Source: Bacillota bacterium
GTDB taxonomy: Bacteria > Bacillota > Limnochordia > Darwinibacteriales > Darwinibacteriaceae
NCBI GenBank assembly: GCA_012520355.1
Contig: JAAYOK010000236.1
Location: 1 to 37,495, forward strand
Length of the DNA: 37,495 nt
Direction: 5' to 3'
Numbering within the stretch: position 1 is the first letter of the stretch; the number at the start of each line of letters is the position of its first letter. The translations under genes and the position numbers were made by a program. Shown piece after piece: positions 34,732-37,495 of the stretch. The notes under the pieces were generated by a model that ran no database searches, was not told the origin of the DNA, and saw nothing but the letters and a program-made list of their open reading frames with translations.

Positions 34732-36221
34732 GGGAAATCGTTGTTGGCTTAATTTGTGCAATGATCTTTTTAGCTCTGATCTCAGGTATTGATTTCTCCC
34801 TGCTCTTACTACCCGCCAGCATGTTGGTTCTGGGCTGGATGCTTTGGAGTGGTCGCACCGGGGTTTCTCAGAACTTTGGTGTGCGTAGCGGTCTAGGAAA
34901 AGAAGAGGACAGCAAGATCCCCAAGGTTACGTTTAACGACATTGGGGGCCAGGATATGGCCAAGGGGGAACTTATGGAGGCCTTGTCCTTTCTCAAAGAG
35001 AGTTCGAAGACCAAGCGTTTGGGCATCCGCCCCCTTAAAGGAGTGCTTCTGACGGGTCCACCTGGAACTGGCAAGACACTGATGGCTAAAGCGGCGGCTC
35101 ATTACACAGAGTCTGTCTTTCTAACCGCATCGGGTTCACAGTTCGTTCAGATGTATGCAGGAGTTGGTGCCAATCGGGTGCGGCAACTCTTTAAACAGGC
35201 ACGTAGCACTGCAAAACAGGAAGGTAAGACCAGTGCCATTATTTTTATCGATGAGATTGATGTCCCAGGCGCCAAGAGGGGTACTACCACTAGTCATATG
35301 GAGTATGATCAGACCCTCAACGAACTGCTGACCCAGATTGATGGCATTCGCAGTGACCATCCAGTTCAGGTTCTTGTGGTGGGTGCAACCAATCGTAGCG
35401 ACTTGCTTGACCCGGCCTTATTGAGACCAGGGCGTTTTGATCGTACCGTGGGAGTCGATTTACCTGACAAAAAGGGCCGCCTGCACATTCTCCAGATCCA
35501 TGCTGCAAACAAACCCCTTGCCCCTAATGTTAATCTCGAGATGGTGGCCGCTGAAACCTCCGGATTCTCCGGGGCCCATTTGGAGAGTTTGTTAAACGAA
35601 GCCGCAATCGGTGCCTTAAGGGCTGGTCGCGAGGAAATCAGCTCCAGCGACCTAAGTGAAGCAATCGAAAAAGTGATGTTGGGGGAGAAGTCCAATCGTA
35701 CCATCCAAAAGGAAGAACGGGAAAGGGTGGCCTTCCATGAAGCGGGACATGCTATCGTGAGTGAAGCTGTGCGTCCAGGTTCGGTCGCTTCCATCACCAT
35801 CGTTTCACGGAACCAGGCTCTAGGTTACATTCGGCAAAATCCCAAGGATGATCAGTATTTGTATACCAAGGATCAATTGCTTGAGGCCATCATGGTTTGT
35901 GTGGCCGGGGCCGTGAGTGAAGAGCTTGTTTTTGACCAGCGTTCAACCGGTGCTCAAAATGATATCGAACAGGCCACCGACTTGGCGAAACGGATGATCT
36001 TTGCAGGTCTCTCTCCTTTGGGAATTGTAAGTAGTGAGTTACCCGCAACTACTCTCCATGAGACGATTGTCCAGATCATTGCGGAACAGGAACAGAGGGT
36101 GAAAGCGTTCTTACAGGAAAGAGTGGAGGTCCTTACCAGGGTGGCAACATGTCTTCTGGAAGAGGATAGTATCACTGGGGACGATTTCCGCAAGCTCCTC
36201 GGTACCCAAGCTGTTTCCTAA
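34716..36221 (+). CDS. FtsH-like AAA+ zinc metalloprotease, compact membrane domain
   Basis: LTGPPGTGKTLMAKA, IIFIDEID, ATNRSDLLDPALLRPGRFDR, AFHEAGHAIV, TGAQNDIEQAT. Confidence 0.92.
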   Translation: MAKWVREIVVGLICAMIFLALISGIDFSLLLLPASMLVLGWMLWSGRTGVSQNFGVRSGLGKEEDSKIPKVTFNDIGGQDMAKGELMEALSFLKESSKTKRLGIRPLKGVLLTGPPGTGKTLMAKAAAHYTESVFLTASGSQFVQMYAGVGANRVRQLFKQARSTAKQEGKTSAIIFIDEIDVPGAKRGTTTSHMEYDQTLNELLTQIDGIRSDHPVQVLVVGATNRSDLLDPALLRPGRFDRTVGVDLPDKKGRLHILQIHAANKPLAPNVNLEMVAAETSGFSGAHLESLLNEAAIGALRAGREEISSSDLSEAIEKVMLGEKSNRTIQKEERERVAFHEAGHAIVSEAVRPGSVASITIVSRNQALGYIRQNPKDDQYLYTKDQLLEAIMVCVAGAVSEELVFDQRSTGAQNDIEQATDLAKRMIFAGLSPLGIVSSELPATTLHETIVQIIAEQEQRVKAFLQERVEVLTRVATCLLEEDSITGDDFRKLLGTQAVS

Positions 36222-36238
36222 AGAACGTGATTTCACCG

Positions 36239-36267
36239 TTGTTACCAAAGGCTTAACCTGTTATAAT
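36239..36267 (+). promoter_or_regulatory. Putative sigma-A promoter pointing into the antisense of the DUF441 gene
   Basis: TTGTTA-N17-TATAAT with extended TGT. Confidence 0.5.
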
Positions 36268-36277
36268 CAAGTGAGAG

Positions 36278-36724
36278 TTAGCGAATGAGGAGCTTGGCTA
36301 ACAAGGCAGTGATACCTGCGGCCATGATGGGACCGACAGAAACCCCATCAAAGAAGAAGACGCTAACCATTACGCCGATCAGAATTCCGGGGATGATAGA
36401 GGGTTCGAAGGCGATCAAATCGAGTCCCTGACTATTTAGATAGGCACCGAGAATGCCGCCGATAACCGCCAAAACCCCTATGGGCGTTAGTAGGGCTGAA
36501 GTTAAGTCTTTCATCGTAATCTCACCATTAGCGAGGGGCACCAAGAGGGCAATCGTTAGAGAGAGAAGCCCAGCCTCAAGTCCGCGACTTTGAATCAAAG
36601 GGAAAAAACGATTGAGTCTCATGAGATCCATAAAGAAGACGATGGCTGCAGCAGCTGCTAAGAGATTGTTCTTGGTTAAAAGTGCGATCAAAAAGACAAT
36701 CAGTAGGGGCAAGATCGAAGCCAT
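36278..36724 (-). CDS. DUF441 family membrane protein
   Basis: LTPIGVLAVIGGILGAYLNSQGLDLIAFEPSIIPGILIGVMVSVFFFDGVSVGPIMAAGI. Confidence 0.85.
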   Translation of the reverse strand: MASILPLLIVFLIALLTKNNLLAAAAAIVFFMDLMRLNRFFPLIQSRGLEAGLLSLTIALLVPLANGEITMKDLTSALLTPIGVLAVIGGILGAYLNSQGLDLIAFEPSIIPGILIGVMVSVFFFDGVSVGPIMAAGITALLAKLLIR

Positions 36725-36766
36725 ATTTATCCCTCCTGAATCATCCTATTCTGAATTCTGTTCGAT

Positions 36767-37234
36767 ATGAAGGGGGCCGAGACGATTAATTCTCAACCCA
36801 TCTGGAGCCAACTACAAAGCAACGGAGTCCTGTGGACTGCCATTTTAGCCTGGGCCATTGCGCAGTTTTTGAAGATCATTTCCTGGGCCTTTGTTTCGAG
36901 GGAACTGAATTTCAAGCGGCTTGTTGAGCCTGGAGGAATGCCCAGCTCACACAGTGCCTTTGTCACCTCGTTGTCAACAGGAATCGGTATGTGTGAGGGA
37001 TTTGACTCTACAATGTTTGCCTTGGCAGCTGTCTTTGCCGTGATTGTCATGTACGATGCCTCGGGGGTACGGAGGGCAGCAGGAAAACAAGCAAGGGTCC
37101 TAAATCGGATCATTGAAGACTTAAACCGAAGAGAACTACATCCTGAGCGATTGCGTGAACTTCTCGGGCATACACCCTTTGAAGTCTTGGTTGGTGCCGC
37201 ACTTGGGATCGTGGTGGCTCTGTGGCGTTTGTAA
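36767..37234 (+). CDS. Divergent PAP2 family (DUF212/YuiD-like) membrane protein
   Basis: AWAIAQFLKIISW, EPGGMPSSHSAFVTSLSTGIGMCEGF, VMYDASGVRRAAGKQARVLN. Confidence 0.9.
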   Translation: MKGAETINSQPIWSQLQSNGVLWTAILAWAIAQFLKIISWAFVSRELNFKRLVEPGGMPSSHSAFVTSLSTGIGMCEGFDSTMFALAAVFAVIVMYDASGVRRAAGKQARVLNRIIEDLNRRELHPERLRELLGHTPFEVLVGAALGIVVALWRL

Positions 37235-37238
37235 GAGA

Positions 37239-37266
37239 AGGCACAGGACAATCCTGTGCCTTTTTT
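37239..37266. terminator. Rho-independent terminator after the DUF212 gene
   Basis: AGGCACAGGA-CAA-TCCTGTGCC-TTTTTT. Confidence 0.9.
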
Positions 37267-37495
37267 AGCGTTGCCAAGTCTTAGGCTCGGAGAAATATCC
37301 AACCAAGCCACTTCGACTCACAGCGGCTACCACAAAGTGGATTTCTGAAGTCTGGTCATCCTCCACAGTATGAAGGAAACGCAGTTCCTCCCTGGGCGAG
37401 GAGTTGAGAAGCTCGAAACGCTCGAGGGGGCTACTTTGGGCGAAAATAAAGTAGCCCATGACATTCTCATGGATGACCGGATCCCAGGAAAGCTC
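37265..37495 (-). CDS. C-terminal part of an unidentified protein running off the window edge
   Basis: Open frame on minus strand through the window end (ELSWDPVIHENVMGYFIFAQSSPLERFELL...), stop at 37265. Confidence 0.55.
   Translation of the reverse strand, partial: ELSWDPVIHENVMGYFIFAQSSPLERFELLNSSPREELRFLHTVEDDQTSEIHFVVAAVSRSGLVGYFSEPKTWQR

Noticed and set aside
35366-35800. 144-aa minus-strand ORF within the FtsH-like gene
   Set aside because: Antisense to conserved AAA+/HEAGH coding sequence.
36793-37311. 172-aa minus-strand ORF
   Set aside because: Antisense to the well-supported DUF212 gene and runs through its terminator; no family features.
1-37495. CRISPR arrays, tRNAs, transposons, prophage
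   Set aside because: No regularly spaced repeats, tRNA-like CCA ends, transposase/integrase motifs or phage genes seen on either strand.

Overview
This looks like a chromosomal window from a spore-forming Firmicute (inferred from protein families only). It opens with the 3' part of RNase P RNA and its terminator. A dcw cell-wall/division cluster follows: mraZ-rsmH-ftsL-spoVD/PBP-murE-murF-mraY-ftsW-murA-ftsQ-ftsZ. A sporulation/division block comes next: spoIIGA-sigE inverted on the minus strand, then sigG-spoIIR-ylmC-nrdR-ftsK/spoIIIE-rodZ-like-hslO-spoIIP-murC on the plus strand. After that are a YqhG/SNF2-helicase (YqhH-like) pair, an Opp/Dpp-type ABC importer (two permeases and a binding protein, no ATPase here), and a truncated ATP synthase operon (atpZ-I-B-E-F-H). 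The window ends with rimO-pgsA, a small membrane protein overlapping a compact FtsH-like protease, and DUF441 and DUF212 genes. I saw no CRISPR array, transposon, prophage or tRNA. The most interesting observations are: (i) a short FtsH paralogue without an extracytoplasmic domain, overlapping a gene for a membrane-anchored extracytoplasmic protein; (ii) an ATP synthase c-subunit with two carboxylates at the ion-site positions, in an operon that stops after delta; (iii) an inverted spoIIGA-sigE unit divergent from sigG-spoIIR with a sigma-F-like promoter; (iv) a dcw cluster lacking murD, murG, murB and ftsA; (v) a probable CTG start for the SpoVD/PBP gene; and (vi) a hairpin that would sequester the spoIIP ribosome-binding site. 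All calls come from reading the sequence; no database search was run.
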